From positions 1 to 37,304 of the forward strand of contig JABFXA010000325.1 of NCBI GenBank assembly GCA_013361955.1: a stretch of DNA of 37,304 nt. Reading direction: 5' to 3'. The translations under genes and the position numbers were made by a program. Of the stretch, positions 8,017 to 16,297 are shown in pieces. Below the pieces are notes generated by a model. That model saw nothing but the letters and a program-made list of their open reading frames with translations. It made no database searches and was not told the DNA's origin. Each line of letters begins with the position of its first letter. The stretch's first letter is position 1. The DNA is from Nocardioidaceae bacterium (GTDB lineage: Bacteria; Actinomycetota; Actinomycetes; Propionibacteriales; Nocardioidaceae).

Positions 8017-9108
8017 ATGCCCTCCGCACCGACCGCACGGACGCCCGCGCTCGACCTGTGGGTCGACGCCGTCCAGCTCACCGAGGACCTGGTCAACATC
8101 GAGTCGGTGAGCGGCAACGAGCAGGCGATCGCCGACGCGGTGCAGGCCGCGCTGGCGGCGTACGACCACCTGGAGGTGCAGCGCTTCGGGCACACGATCG
8201 TGGCCCGCACCCACCTCGGCCGCGACGAGCGGGTGGTGGTGGCCGGGCACCTCGACACCGTGCCGCTGAACGCGAACCTGCCGGCCCGTCGCGACGGCGA
8301 CGTCCTGCACGGGCTCGGCTCGTGCGACATGAAGGGCGGTGTCGCGGTGGCCCTGAAGGTCGCGGCGCTCGTGCCGGAGCCGAACCGCGACGTGACGTTC
8401 CTGTTCTACGAGTGCGAGGAGGTCGAGGCCGAGCGCAACGGCCTGCACCTGCTCGCGCAGAGCCACCCGGAGCTGCTCGAGGCGGACTTCGCGATCCTCA
8501 TGGAGCCCTCCGACGGGGTGGTCGAGGCCGGCTGCCAGGGCACCCTGCGCGTCGACGTGACGACCCGCGGCAGCCGGGCGCACTCGGCCCGGTCGTGGAC
8601 CGGCGTCAACGCGATCCACGGCGCCGGCGAGGTGCTCGCCCGGCTGAACGCCTACGAGCCGCGCCGGCCGGTGATCGACGGGCTGGAGTACCGCGAGGGG
8701 CTGAACGCCGTGTTCATCGAGGGCGGGGTGGCCGGCAACGTGCTCCCCGACGAGTGCGTGGTCTCGGTCAACTACCGGTTCGCGCCGGACCGCTCGGTCG
8801 AGGAGGCGTTCGCACACGTGCGCGAGGTGTTCGAGGGCTTCGAGCTCGAGCTCAGTGACTCGGCACCGGGTGCGCTCCCGGGCCTGTCGGTGCCCGCGGC
8901 CGCGGCGTTCGTGGAGGCGGTCGGCGGCCGGGCCAACCCCAAGTTCGGGTGGACGGACGTGGCCCGGTTCAGCGGCCTCGGCGTGCCCGCGGTGAACTTC
9001 GGCCCCGGTGACCCGCACCTCGCGCACCGGCAGGACGAGCACGTCCCCCTCGACCAGGTCCGCACCGTGGAGCGGCAGCTGCGCGCCTGGCTGGGGGCCG
9101 CGTCGTGA
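8017..9108 (+). CDS. dapE: Succinyl-diaminopimelate desuccinylase DapE
   Basis: A 363-residue M20-family metallohydrolase that releases succinate from succinyl-LL-DAP. Metal-site and catalytic motifs: AGHLDTVP (His78, Asp80), GSCDMKGG (bridging Asp104), ECEEVE (Glu134 base, Glu135 ligand), EPSD (Glu163) and a terminal His in [11 protein letters not shown]. The dimerisation domain runs about residues 175-285. The ATG at 8017 has no Shine-Dalgarno sequence but follows TTGGAT by 6 nt. A TTG at 8005 with GAGGA 9 nt upstream is an alternative that adds four residues. The gene is divergent from dapD and overlaps the LOG-like gene by 4 nt. Confidence 0.95.
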   Translation: MPSAPTARTPALDLWVDAVQLTEDLVNIESVSGNEQAIADAVQAALAAYDHLEVQRFGHTIVARTHLGRDERVVVAGHLDTVPLNANLPARRDGDVLHGLGSCDMKGGVAVALKVAALVPEPNRDVTFLFYECEEVEAERNGLHLLAQSHPELLEADFAILMEPSDGVVEAGCQGTLRVDVTTRGSRAHSARSWTGVNAIHGAGEVLARLNAYEPRRPVIDGLEYREGLNAVFIEGGVAGNVLPDECVVSVNYRFAPDRSVEEAFAHVREVFEGFELELSDSAPGALPGLSVPAAAAFVEAVGGRANPKFGWTDVARFSGLGVPAVNFGPGDPHLAHRQDEHVPLDQVRTVERQLRAWLGAAS

Positions 9109-9902
9109 CCGACCACCAGCGGGTCCCGGAGAAGTACCGCGGGCGCACCGTGATGCGCCGCGGCCAGATGCAGACCAGCACCACCGACCAGCGGCTGCTC
9201 GACTCCCGCGGGCCCACGGACTGGGTGCACACCGACCCGTGGCGGGTGCTGCGGATCCAGAGCGAGTTCGTCGAGGGCTTCGGCGGGCTGGCCGAGCTGG
9301 GGCCGGCGATCTCGGTGTTCGGGTCGGCGCGCACCCGGCCCGACGACCCGGCGTACGCGAGGGCCGAGGCGGTCGGCGCCGGGCTGGCGCGGGCCGGCTT
9401 CGCGGTGATCACCGGCGGCGGCCCGGGCGTCATGGAGGCGGCGAACAAGGGGGCCGGCGAGGCGGGCGGCGTCTCCGTCGGACTCGGCATCGAGCTGCCC
9501 TTCGAGTCCGGCCTGAACCGGTACGTCGACGTGGGGCTCAACTTCCGCTACTTCTTCGCCCGCAAGACGATGTTCGTGAAGTACGCGCAGGGCTTCGTGG
9601 TGCTCCCCGGCGGCTTCGGCACCTTCGACGAGCTGTTCGAGGCGCTGACCCTGGTGCAGACCCAGAAGGTCACGTCTTTCCCGATCGTGCTGCTCGGGGT
9701 GTCGTACTGGCAGGGGCTGGTGGACTGGGTGAAGGGCACCGTGCTCGCCGACGGCAAGATCTCCGCGGCCGACCTGGACATGTTCCGGGTCACCGACGAC
9801 GTCGACGAGGCGGTCGCGGTGATGGTCGAGGCCCGCGAGCACCGGGCCAGCAGCGCGCCGGGTGGCGGCGAGTCCCCCGGCGACACCCGCCGCCCGGACT
9901 GA
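9105..9902 (+). CDS. LOG-family (TIGR00730) Rossmann protein, cytokinin-riboside 5'-monophosphate phosphoribohydrolase type
   Basis: A 265-residue cytoplasmic protein. The family hydrolyses nucleoside 5'-monophosphates of the cytokinin type to free base and ribose phosphate; its role in free-living actinobacteria is not settled. Signature motifs are [17 protein letters not shown] and [13 protein letters not shown], with [12 protein letters not shown] at the start of the fold. The first ~65 residues are an extension typical of the long type II LOG proteins in actinobacteria. The GTG start overlaps the dapE stop (GTGA), so it is coupled to dapE. M. tuberculosis has a LOG gene (Rv1205) near dapE as well. 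Confidence 0.88.
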   Translation: MTDHQRVPEKYRGRTVMRRGQMQTSTTDQRLLDSRGPTDWVHTDPWRVLRIQSEFVEGFGGLAELGPAISVFGSARTRPDDPAYARAEAVGAGLARAGFAVITGGGPGVMEAANKGAGEAGGVSVGLGIELPFESGLNRYVDVGLNFRYFFARKTMFVKYAQGFVVLPGGFGTFDELFEALTLVQTQKVTSFPIVLLGVSYWQGLVDWVKGTVLADGKISAADLDMFRVTDDVDEAVAVMVEAREHRASSAPGGGESPGDTRRPD

Positions 9903-9921
9903 GGCGTCACGGTTGTCTCCG

Positions 9922-9927
9922 TACCCT
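9922..9927 (+). promoter_or_regulatory. -10 element (TACCCT), leaderless promoter
   Basis: TACCCT lies 7 nt before the ATG at 9935 of the DivIVA-domain gene, with no Shine-Dalgarno sequence. The same hexamer and spacing occur upstream of mrp. Confidence 0.5.
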
Positions 9928-9934
9928 CGACCTC

Positions 9935-10219
9935 ATGATGTGGTTCTTCGCCATCGTGGTCGTGGTGGTCATGGGCGGGATCGCGGTGGTGGCGAGCGGA
10001 CGCGGCGGGGCACTCGCCGAGCCGTTCGACGACCGGCCCGACGCCCGGGTCCCCGCTGACGGCCCGCTGACGGCGCAGGACCTGCGGCGAGTCCGCTTCA
10101 GCACCGCGTTCCGCGGCTACCGGATGGCCGAGGTGGACGCGCTCCTGGACCGGCTGGCCGCCGAGATCGAGCCGCCGCCGGCCCCCGCGGAGCAGCCACC
10201 GGAGCAGGACGAGACGTGA
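9935..10219 (+). CDS. DivIVA-domain membrane protein (Rv1209-like)
   Basis: A 94-residue protein with one N-terminal membrane helix (about 3-22), a short linker, then a DivIVA-type motif around residues 50-72 (RRVRFSTAFRGYRMAEVDAL). This is the conserved segment that in DivIVA/Wag31 recognises curved membrane and begins the coiled coil. The coiled coil here is very short (LLDRLAAEIE) and the tail is Pro/Glu rich. A role near septum or pole is an inference from the domain. Its position after a LOG gene and before DUF3117 matches Rv1209 in mycobacteria. A second ATG at 9938 is possible. The stop overlaps the next GTG by 4 nt. Confidence 0.8.
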   Translation: MMWFFAIVVVVVMGGIAVVASGRGGALAEPFDDRPDARVPADGPLTAQDLRRVRFSTAFRGYRMAEVDALLDRLAAEIEPPPAPAEQPPEQDET

Positions 10220-10674
10220 CCCGGGTCCGCCTGGAGCGCAGGGTCGACGTCGCGGCCCCGGCCGCGCTGGTGTGGGCCCTGGTGACCGACTGGCCGCGGC
10301 AGGGCGACTGGGTGCCGATGACCCGGGTGGAACGCGTCGACGGCGCGGACGGCGTCGGGGGCCGGTTCCGGGCCTGGACCGGGATCGGACCGGTCGGTTT
10401 CTGGGACCCGATGACGATCACCTCCTGGGAGCGCGGCCCCGACGGCGGCGGGCGCTGCGAGGTGCTGCACCGCGGCCGGGTGGTGCGCGGCGAGGGCGAG
10501 TTCCTCGTCGAGGCGTACGGCGCCGACGCGTCCCGTTTCACGTGGGCCGAGGTCGTCGACGTACCTCTCGGGCGGCTGGGCGCGCTCGGCTGGCGGCTGC
10601 TCGGCCCGGTCGTCGGACGGGTGATCGACGGGGGTCTGCACCGCCTGCGCGAGGTCGCGGAGAGGTCGCGGTAG
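10216..10674 (+). CDS. SRPBCC (START-like) family protein
   Basis: A 152-residue protein of the polyketide-cyclase/lipid-transport superfamily. The opening RVDVAAPAALVWALVTDWPR is the typical first strand and helix with the Trp. A middle strand VGGRFRAWTGIGPVGFWDPM and a long C-terminal amphipathic helix (about 120-150) complete the helix-grip fold. Members bind hydrophobic ligands; the ligand is unknown here. It starts at a GTG inside the stop of the DivIVA-domain gene (GTGA), so the two are probably translated together. Confidence 0.82.
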   Translation: MTRVRLERRVDVAAPAALVWALVTDWPRQGDWVPMTRVERVDGADGVGGRFRAWTGIGPVGFWDPMTITSWERGPDGGGRCEVLHRGRVVRGEGEFLVEAYGADASRFTWAEVVDVPLGRLGALGWRLLGPVVGRVIDGGLHRLREVAERSR

Positions 10675-10708
10675 CCGACGCGCGCGCGCCGACGAACCCA
10701 GGCAAACG

Positions 10709-10736
10709 TGTCAACCGGCACTCGGTGCGGCATGCT
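10709..10736 (+). promoter_or_regulatory. Promoter for the small membrane gene
   Basis: TGTCAA (10709-10714) and CATGCT (10731-10736) are separated by 16 nt. CATGCT lies 6 nt before the GTG at 10743, which has no ribosome binding site. Confidence 0.4.
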
Positions 10737-10742
10737 CACTCC

Positions 10743-11156
10743 GTGACTCCGATGCTGATCACCTGGGTGCTGACCGCGCTGGCAACAGTCGTGGTCGTGC
10801 TGACCCGGGTCCGTCTGTCCCGGGAAGAGGGAGGGGCCGCGGGGCGTCTGTCCATCCCCCAGGGGATTCTCAACACCCACACCATCGCCGGGGTGCCGGC
10901 GATCCTGGTCTGGGTCGCCTACCTGCTCACCGAACGGCCGATCCTCGGTCTGGTCGGCCTGGTGCTGTGGTGGATCACGGTCGCCGCCGGCCTGCTGATC
11001 CTGGCCCGGTGGCTCCCGGCCAAGGGCCGGCACTCGTCCGGGCCGGCCACCGACACCTGGGGCGAGGGACCCGGGCTGTCCGTGCTCGCGCACGTGGGCC
11101 TGCTGATCGGTGTGCTGATCTTCACCGTCTTCGTCGCGACCGGAAGGCTGTTCTGA
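10743..11156 (+). CDS. Hypothetical four-helix membrane protein
   Basis: A 137-residue protein that I do not recognise. Four hydrophobic segments are visible: about residues 3-20, 45-62, 67-88 and 112-132. A conserved-looking loop (RLSIPQGILNTHTIAGVPA) with a His lies before the second helix, and a second His (LAHVG) begins the fourth. Paired histidines in membrane helices can bind haem or metal, but this is only suggestive. The GTG at 10743 was chosen because CATGCT lies 6 nt upstream; an ATG at 10752 is an alternative. The stop is one base from the ATG of the M14 peptidase, so they are likely one operon. Confidence 0.72.
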   Translation: MTPMLITWVLTALATVVVVLTRVRLSREEGGAAGRLSIPQGILNTHTIAGVPAILVWVAYLLTERPILGLVGLVLWWITVAAGLLILARWLPAKGRHSSGPATDTWGEGPGLSVLAHVGLLIGVLIFTVFVATGRLF

Positions 11157-11157
11157 C

Positions 11158-11916
11158 ATGCGTCGTCTCGGGATCCGCCTGCTCGCCGGTGCCACCGCCG
11201 TGGGCGGCTGCGTGGCCGGAGCGCTCACCGTGCCGCAGGCCGACGCGGCCGCCTCCGCCGGCCGGCCCGCGGTGGTCCAGGTCCGGGTGATCGGGCACTC
11301 CGTGCAGGGCCGGCCGATCCGGGCGTACCGCGTCGGCAACCCCCGCTCGGCCAACAAGGTCGTGGTGATCTCGACGATGCACGGCAACGAGCCGCGCACC
11401 CGGCTGATCCCGATGAGCATCCGCGACGGGCGCCCGGTCCGCGGCGTCGACCTGTGGCTGGTCCCGATCGTCAACCCCGACGGCCTGGCCCGGCACACCC
11501 GCAAGAACGCGCACGGGGTCGACCTGAACCGGAACTTCCCGTGGCGCTGGGCGCGGCTGACCGGCAACTACAACTCCGGTCCGCGGGCCGCGTCCGAGCC
11601 GGAGACCCGCGCGCTGATGCGGTTCTTCGGAGACGTCCGGCCGCGGCGGATCGTCAGCTTCCACCAGCCGCTGCACGGGGTGGACACCTCGACGCGCGAG
11701 TCGCGGCCGTTCGCGATCCGGCTGGCCGGCGGGCTCGACCTGCCCCGCAAGCGGCTGACCTGCGGCGGCGTCTGCCACGGCACGTTCACGATGTGGTACA
11801 TGCACCGCTACCCCGGCAAGGCGGTCACCGTGGAGTACGGCGACCACCCCAGCCGGCACCGGATGCGGGTCACCGCTCCGCGGCAGCTGCTCCGGGTGCT
11901 CGACGCGACCCGCTGA
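11158..11916 (+). CDS. Secreted M14 zinc carboxypeptidase, MpaA-like murein-peptide amidase
   Basis: A 252-residue precursor with a signal peptide (about residues 1-31, ending QADAAA). Zinc ligands are His75 and Glu78 in HGNEPR and His169 in SFHQPLH. The substrate-binding motif is GVDLNRNFPW and the catalytic Glu226 lies in VTVEYGD. VNPDGL between strands is also typical. The pattern matches MpaA-like enzymes, which cleave gamma-D-Glu-meso-DAP bonds in murein peptides, though MpaA of E. coli is cytoplasmic and this one appears exported. The substrate assignment is therefore inference. It is convergent with the second L,D-transpeptidase-like gene. Confidence 0.82.
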   Translation: MRRLGIRLLAGATAVGGCVAGALTVPQADAAASAGRPAVVQVRVIGHSVQGRPIRAYRVGNPRSANKVVVISTMHGNEPRTRLIPMSIRDGRPVRGVDLWLVPIVNPDGLARHTRKNAHGVDLNRNFPWRWARLTGNYNSGPRAASEPETRALMRFFGDVRPRRIVSFHQPLHGVDTSTRESRPFAIRLAGGLDLPRKRLTCGGVCHGTFTMWYMHRYPGKAVTVEYGDHPSRHRMRVTAPRQLLRVLDATR

Positions 11917-11928
11917 CGCTCCGCGACG

Positions 11929-12687
11929 TCAGAGCGCCCGCTTCACCCACGCCCGCGGGCCCATCGCGATCCGCGGCTTCAGCGACGGGTCGAGCCACCG
12001 CACCACCCAGCGGATGTGCTTGAGCGGCCCGGCGACGCAGCCGGCCGTGTAGCGGGTCTTCTGCACGTGCAGGAAGATGCCCCCGCCGCGGCCGGTGTCG
12101 GCGCGGTCGCTGGCGACGTACTGGTGCCGCGTCTTCGACCAGTGCACGCCGCCCGGCAGGTTGAAGCCGAGCACCACGGCGTACGCGTACTGGTAGCCGT
12201 ACGACGCGAGCCGCTCGCGGTAGTCGGTGCGCCAGTGCGAGGTGCTGGCCTGGTACGGCTGGTAGATGTTGTACGTCGCCGGGTCGCGCGGCTCGTACGG
12301 CCACACGTCGTTGCCGTCGACGTGCCGGTAGCGCAGCCCGGCCCCGGGGTCCGCCCGGTTGCCGAACGCGTAGGGCATCGTGAACGTCCCGGCCGGGGTG
12401 GTGCCGGTGCTCTGCCGGCGGTTCGCGGCGCGCACGAAGCCGTTCCAGCCGAGCCGCACCTTCACCGGGCCGTGCACCCGGTGCCAGCCGTCGGCGCGCT
12501 TGCGCCAGGCGCTCAGCCAGGCGCGGGTGCTCGACCACCGGTCGCTGGTGACGGTCAGCACCTGCTTGGTGCCCGCCGGCAGGTCGAGCGAGGCGGGCAG
12601 GGGGCTGGTGGCCCCCTGGGCCGGCACGGTGCTGAGCCCCGTGCCGGCAAGGGTGAGGACGGCGAGCAGGATCCCGAGACGTCGCAT
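11929..12687 (-). CDS. Secreted L,D-transpeptidase family protein (short His-Cys spacing type)
   Basis: A 252-residue precursor with a signal peptide (about 1-26, ending AQGA). The catalytic region reads GGGIFLHVQKTRYTAGCVAG, giving His207 and Cys217. The TAGC form and short spacing are a variant I recall from secreted actinobacterial L,D-transpeptidase-like proteins. Upstream, RQSTGTTPAGTFTMPYAFG matches the usual TPxGxF strand of YkuD domains. Expected role: crosslinking of wall peptides, or a related acyl transfer outside the cell. The ATG at 12687 begins 2 nt after the stop of the crotonase gene, with GAAGG about 9 nt upstream, so it may be read from the same transcript. Confidence 0.78.
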   Translation of the reverse strand: MRRLGILLAVLTLAGTGLSTVPAQGATSPLPASLDLPAGTKQVLTVTSDRWSSTRAWLSAWRKRADGWHRVHGPVKVRLGWNGFVRAANRRQSTGTTPAGTFTMPYAFGNRADPGAGLRYRHVDGNDVWPYEPRDPATYNIYQPYQASTSHWRTDYRERLASYGYQYAYAVVLGFNLPGGVHWSKTRHQYVASDRADTGRGGGIFLHVQKTRYTAGCVAGPLKHIRWVVRWLDPSLKPRIAMGPRAWVKRAL

Positions 12688-12689
12688 CG

Positions 12690-13484
12690 CTACTTCCCTT
12701 CGAAGACCGGCTTCTGCTTGGCGACGAACGCCTCGACCGCGTTGCGGTGGTCGGCGGTGGCGCCGGTGAGCGCCATCATCTCCGCCTCGAAGGCGACCGA
12801 GTCGGAGAAGTCGTGGGTGGAGCTGAACTCGACGGAGCGGCGGATCGCGCCGAACGAGACGGTCGGCCCGTCGGCGAGCCGGCGGGCCAGCCCGGCGACC
12901 TCGCCGCTCAGCTCGTCGGTGGGCACGACCTTCGTGGCCAGCCCGAGCTCGAGGGCCTCCTCGGCCTTGATGGTGCGCGGGAAGTACAGCAGCTCGAGGG
13001 CCTTGGCCCGGCCGACGATGCGGGGCAGGGTCCACGACGACCCCGTGTCGCAGGAGAGCGCGATGCCGCTGAACGCCAGGTTGAAGCCCGCGGAGTCGGC
13101 GAGCAGCCGGAAGTCGCACGCGAACGCGAGGCTCGCGCCCGCGCCGGCCGCGACGCCGTTGACCGCGGCGACCACCGGCTTCGGCATCGTCACCAGCGCG
13201 GTCACGATCGGGTTGTAGTGGTCGGGCACCGTCGTGAACAGCTCGTCGGACGTGCCCGACCGCAGGATCTCGACGTGCTCCTTGAGGTCCTGGCCGACGC
13301 AGAAGGCGCGGCCGGACCCGGTGAGCACGACGCAGCGCACCGCGTCGTCCTGGGCCGCCTCGGTGACCGCGTCGCGCAGCGCCACCTTGGTCGCCACGTC
13401 GAGGCTGTTCATCGCGTCCGGGCGGTTCAGGGTGACGGTCGCGACGCCGTCCTCCACGTCGTAGCGCACGGGCTCGTCGGTCAC
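12690..13484 (-). CDS. Enoyl-CoA hydratase/isomerase family protein, PaaG-like
   Basis: A 264-residue crotonase-fold protein. The oxyanion-hole segments are GRAFCVGQDLKE and NGVAAGAGASLAFACD. The first catalytic Glu of hydratases is absent (GAGASLA), while an Asp occurs in ALSCDTGSSWTLPRIVGRA. This matches E. coli PaaG (AAGAGATLA and LIPDCGGTWLLPRVAGRA), the ring 1,2-epoxyphenylacetyl-CoA isomerase that uses a single Asp. An isomerase role in aromatic or unsaturated acyl-CoA breakdown is therefore likelier than hydration. The start ATG overlaps the stop of the PaaX-family regulator by 4 nt, which supports a phenylacetate-type link. No other paa genes are in the window. Confidence 0.82.
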   Translation of the reverse strand: MTDEPVRYDVEDGVATVTLNRPDAMNSLDVATKVALRDAVTEAAQDDAVRCVVLTGSGRAFCVGQDLKEHVEILRSGTSDELFTTVPDHYNPIVTALVTMPKPVVAAVNGVAAGAGASLAFACDFRLLADSAGFNLAFSGIALSCDTGSSWTLPRIVGRAKALELLYFPRTIKAEEALELGLATKVVPTDELSGEVAGLARRLADGPTVSFGAIRRSVEFSSTHDFSDSVAFEAEMMALTGATADHRNAVEAFVAKQKPVFEGK

Positions 13485-14299
13485 GGGCGGTCTCCGTTCG
13501 TGCTCGTCTCGAGGCAGGTGTCGACGAAGCGGGCGGCGGCGGGGAGCAGCCGCGCGGCCTCGTCCCCGAAGAACCTAGCCGCCTGGTGCCCCGCCCAGTC
13601 GTCGGGCAGCAGCTCGCGCGGCAGCCCGGGGTCGGTGAACAGGAACTTGCGCCACTCGTGGACCAGCACCGAGCGGACCGCGAACGCGCGCTCGTCGTCG
13701 CCCGCCTCGGACAGGCCGGCGATCTCGGTGTCCGGGTCGCCGAGGAGCCGTTCGGCGAACCGCTGCCAGGCGACGTACGACGAGGCGAGGTCGGACAGGT
13801 CCCAGGCCTGCTCGGAGCGGCGCTCGGGGGTGGCGTCGGCGGCGCGGAAGCGCGCGAAGCCGACCTTCTCGCCGGACAGCAGCTCGTCGGCCTCCGGCGA
13901 GGCGAACGGGCTGATCCAGGTGCTGTCGGAGAGCTGCCCGTAGCCGAGGAACGACAGCCCGGTGCGGACCCGCTCGCGCGCCGCCCGGTGTCCGACGGGG
14001 TCGAGCACCAGCAGGTCCCAGGCGCCGTCCCACGAGGCGTCGCGGGTGCGGTAGATCCGGGCGGCCGCGTCGTCGAGCCGCTGGCGGGCCCGCGGGGTCA
14101 GCGCGTAGCCGCGGCCGGCCCGCACCCGGGTCGGCTCCAGCCAGCCCTGCCGCACCATCCGCGAGATCGCGGTGCGGACCGCGGGCGCGGCGATGCCCAG
14201 CGAGGCCATCAGCCGGACCAGGGCCGCCACGGGCGCGCGTTCGTCGCGCGTGCGGAGGTGGTCCCCGTAGAGGTCGAAGAGCGCGGACCGGGCGTGCAC
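13481..14299 (-). CDS. PaaX family transcriptional regulator
   Basis: A 272-residue repressor-type protein. The N-terminal winged helix (about 1-75) carries ARSALFDLYGDHLRTR, then APAVRTAISRMVRQGWLEP, as in PaaX. A central domain with DGAWDLLVLDP and a C-terminal domain with HEWRKFLFTDPGLPRELLP are also characteristic; the last is the conserved end block of PaaX. PaaX of E. coli responds to phenylacetyl-CoA. Here the only coupled gene is the PaaG-like isomerase (ATGA overlap). The start was set at the GTG at 14299, 7 nt after CAGACT; the GTG at 14305 is an alternative. Confidence 0.88.
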   Translation of the reverse strand: MHARSALFDLYGDHLRTRDERAPVAALVRLMASLGIAAPAVRTAISRMVRQGWLEPTRVRAGRGYALTPRARQRLDDAAARIYRTRDASWDGAWDLLVLDPVGHRAARERVRTGLSFLGYGQLSDSTWISPFASPEADELLSGEKVGFARFRAADATPERRSEQAWDLSDLASSYVAWQRFAERLLGDPDTEIAGLSEAGDDERAFAVRSVLVHEWRKFLFTDPGLPRELLPDDWAGHQAARFFGDEAARLLPAAARFVDTCLETSTNGDRP

Positions 14300-14306
14300 G
14301 AGCACG

Positions 14307-14364
14307 AGTCTGCCGCAACAGGCCCGGTTGAACGCGGCACCGCCGACCCGAAATAGGGGATAAT
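14307..14364. promoter_or_regulatory. Divergent promoters of the PaaX gene and the DUF3117 gene
   Basis: On the minus strand CAGACT (14307-14312) lies 7 nt before the PaaX GTG. On the plus strand GATAAT (14359-14364) is a good -10 for the DUF3117 gene, giving a leader of about 65 nt that ends in AGGAAGAGG. No clear -35 is seen. Confidence 0.4.
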
Positions 14365-14436
14365 GGGCCTCGCTGACAACCAGCACAGCAGCGCCAACGA
14401 CCGGACGGCGCACAGGGAACAGGAAGAGGTGTGCGC

Positions 14437-14604
14437 ATGGCGGCGATGAAGCCGCGGACGGGCGACGGTCCGCTTGAGGTCACGAAGGAGGGACGCGGCA
14501 TCGTGATGCGGGTCCCGCTGGAGGGCGGCGGCCGTCTGGTAGTCGAGCTCAACGCCGAGGAGGCCGGAGCGCTCGGGGAGGCGCTCAACCAGGTCGTCGG
14601 CTGA
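14437..14604 (+). CDS. DUF3117 small protein (Rv1211-like)
   Basis: A 55-residue protein beginning MAAMKPRTGDGPLEVTKEGR, followed by GIVMRVPLEGGGRLVVELN and EEAGALGEAL. This is the highly conserved DUF3117 family of actinobacteria. It is small, soluble and mostly beta with a C-terminal helix; its function is unknown. The ATG at 14437 has AGGAAGAGG 7 nt upstream. A second ATG at 14446 would remove three residues. The gene is monocistronic: a promoter precedes it and a strong hairpin terminator follows 38 nt after the stop. Its position between the DivIVA-domain gene and the O-methyltransferase matches the mycobacterial order. Confidence 0.93.
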   Translation: MAAMKPRTGDGPLEVTKEGRGIVMRVPLEGGGRLVVELNAEEAGALGEALNQVVG

Positions 14605-14642
14605 GCCGGCCCTGGCTGCGAGGCCACTCCACGCACGATCGT

Positions 14643-14674
14643 GACCCCGTCCGCTCCCCGGAGCGGACGGGGTC
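14643..14674 (+). terminator. Strong hairpin terminator after the DUF3117 gene
   Basis: GACCCCGTCCGCTCC and GGAGCGGACGGGGTC form a perfect 15-bp stem with a 2-nt CC loop (the closing pair probably opens to a 4-nt loop). TTCG follows. It is the best hairpin in the window and separates the DUF3117 gene from pepA. Confidence 0.85.
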
Positions 14675-14744
14675 TTCGTGTGCCCGGTAGGGTCCGGCTG
14701 AGGCCCGGCCGCTGTCGGGCCCGCCGAGACGGGAGGAGCAGCGG

Positions 14745-16277
14745 GTGTCGTTGCCGGGCCAGGTGTCCCCGCCCCAGATGGCGCTCAGCGACCTGCCGCC
14801 GTCCGCCGTGGTCGGCGCCGACGTGGTCGCCGTACCGGTGCTCGCGGACGAGGCCGGACCCACGCTCGGCCCGGGTGCCGCGGAGCTCGTCGACGAGCTC
14901 GGCGAGGACCTCTTCGAGGTGCTCGAGCTCGCCGGGGCGACCGGTGCGGTCGGCGAGGTCGCCGAGCGGGCCGTGCTGGACACCTCCGGCCTCAGCAACG
15001 ACGACCTGCGGCTGGTGCTGCTGGTCGGGGTCGGCGCCGGTACGCCGACCGAGCTGCGCCGCGCCGGCGCCGCGCTGGCCCGCCGGGTGCGTGGCCGCGA
15101 GAGCCTGGTGACCTCGCTCGCCGCGCTGGCCGACGACGCCGGCCTCCGGGCGCTGGTCGAGGGCCTGGTGCTCGGCAGCTACGAGTTCCACCGCCGCTCC
15201 GGTGGGGCCACCACCCAGCCGGTGGCGAGAGTGGTGCTGGCCGGGCTCGTCGACGCCCACGAGCGCAAGGCGGCGCTGGAGCGGGCGCTCGCGGTGGCCG
15301 GGGCGGGCTGGTTCTCGCGCACCCTCGCGCTGACCCCCTCCAACGAGAAGAACCCGATCTGGATGGCCGAGCAGGCCGACCTGGTCGCCGGCCGGTCCGG
15401 GCTGAAGATCCGGGTCTGGGACGAGAAGCAGCTCGCCGACGACGGCTTCGGCGGCATCATCGGGGTCGGCCAGGGGTCGGTGAACCCGCCCCGGCTGGTG
15501 CGGCTCGACTACACCCCCCGGTCGTCGTCGCGGAAGACCCCGCACGTCGCGCTCGTCGGCAAGGGCATCACGTTCGACACCGGGGGGCTGTCGATCAAGC
15601 CGCGCGAGAACATGATGCTGATGAAGCGCGACATGACCGGCGCCGGCGTGGTGCTCGCGGTGATGGGCGCGCTCGCCGACGTCGACTGCCCGGTCAAGGT
15701 CACCGGGCTGCTGCCCCTCGCGGAGAACTCCGTCAGCGGCCGTTCGATGCGCCCCGGCGACGTGCTCCGCCACTACGGCGGCCGCACCACCGAGGTCACC
15801 AACACCGACGCCGAGGGCCGGCTGGTGCTCGCCGACGCGATGGCGTACGCCGTCGACCAGATCAAGCCCGACGTCCTCGTCGACATCGCCACGCTCACCG
15901 GCGCGATGCGGATCGCCCTCGGCCAGCGAACCGGCGGATTCTTCGCGAACCGCGACGCGCTCGCCGAGTCGCTGCGCGCCGCGTCGGTCTCCGCGGGCGA
16001 GCCGCTGTGGCGGATGCCGCTGGTGGCCGACTACGAGGACCGGATCTCCTCGAAGGTCGCCGACTCCGACAACGCCGGCGGGACGCCCGGCGCGATCACC
16101 GCGGCGCTGTTCCTGCAGCACTTCGCCGGCGGGCTGCCCTGGGCGCACCTCGACGTCGCGTCCGTGGGGGACTCGCCGGTCGACGCGTTCGAGTACACCA
16201 AGGGCGCCACCGGGTTCGGGGCCCGCGCACTGCTGCACTGGCTGGAGCTGCGCGAGCCGCTCGCCGGCGTCCACTGA
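14745..16277 (+). CDS. pepA: Leucyl aminopeptidase (M17, PepA)
   Basis: A 510-residue cytoplasmic two-metal aminopeptidase that trims N-terminal residues from peptides. Metal and catalytic residues: Lys273 and Asp278 in GKGITFDTGG, Lys285 in SIKP, Asp296 in KRDMTGAG, and Asp355, Glu357 and Arg359 in NTDAEGRL. The N-terminal regulatory domain covers about residues 1-180 and the catalytic domain about 190-510. Length is normal for the family. The GTG at 14745 has GGAGGAG about 6 nt upstream. It stands alone after a strong terminator and is followed 20 nt later by a small YdhR-like gene with its own ribosome binding site. Confidence 0.95.
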   Translation: MSLPGQVSPPQMALSDLPPSAVVGADVVAVPVLADEAGPTLGPGAAELVDELGEDLFEVLELAGATGAVGEVAERAVLDTSGLSNDDLRLVLLVGVGAGTPTELRRAGAALARRVRGRESLVTSLAALADDAGLRALVEGLVLGSYEFHRRSGGATTQPVARVVLAGLVDAHERKAALERALAVAGAGWFSRTLALTPSNEKNPIWMAEQADLVAGRSGLKIRVWDEKQLADDGFGGIIGVGQGSVNPPRLVRLDYTPRSSSRKTPHVALVGKGITFDTGGLSIKPRENMMLMKRDMTGAGVVLAVMGALADVDCPVKVTGLLPLAENSVSGRSMRPGDVLRHYGGRTTEVTNTDAEGRLVLADAMAYAVDQIKPDVLVDIATLTGAMRIALGQRTGGFFANRDALAESLRAASVSAGEPLWRMPLVADYEDRISSKVADSDNAGGTPGAITAALFLQHFAGGLPWAHLDVASVGDSPVDAFEYTKGATGFGARALLHWLELREPLAGVH

Positions 16278-16297
16278 CCCGTTTCGGAGGTAGCGAC

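Noticed and set aside
13575-16274. 899-codon open frame on the minus strand across PaaX, DUF3117 and pepA
   Set aside because: It is antisense to three well-supported genes, is extremely Arg/Gly/His rich and shows no domain. Long antisense frames are expected at this GC content.
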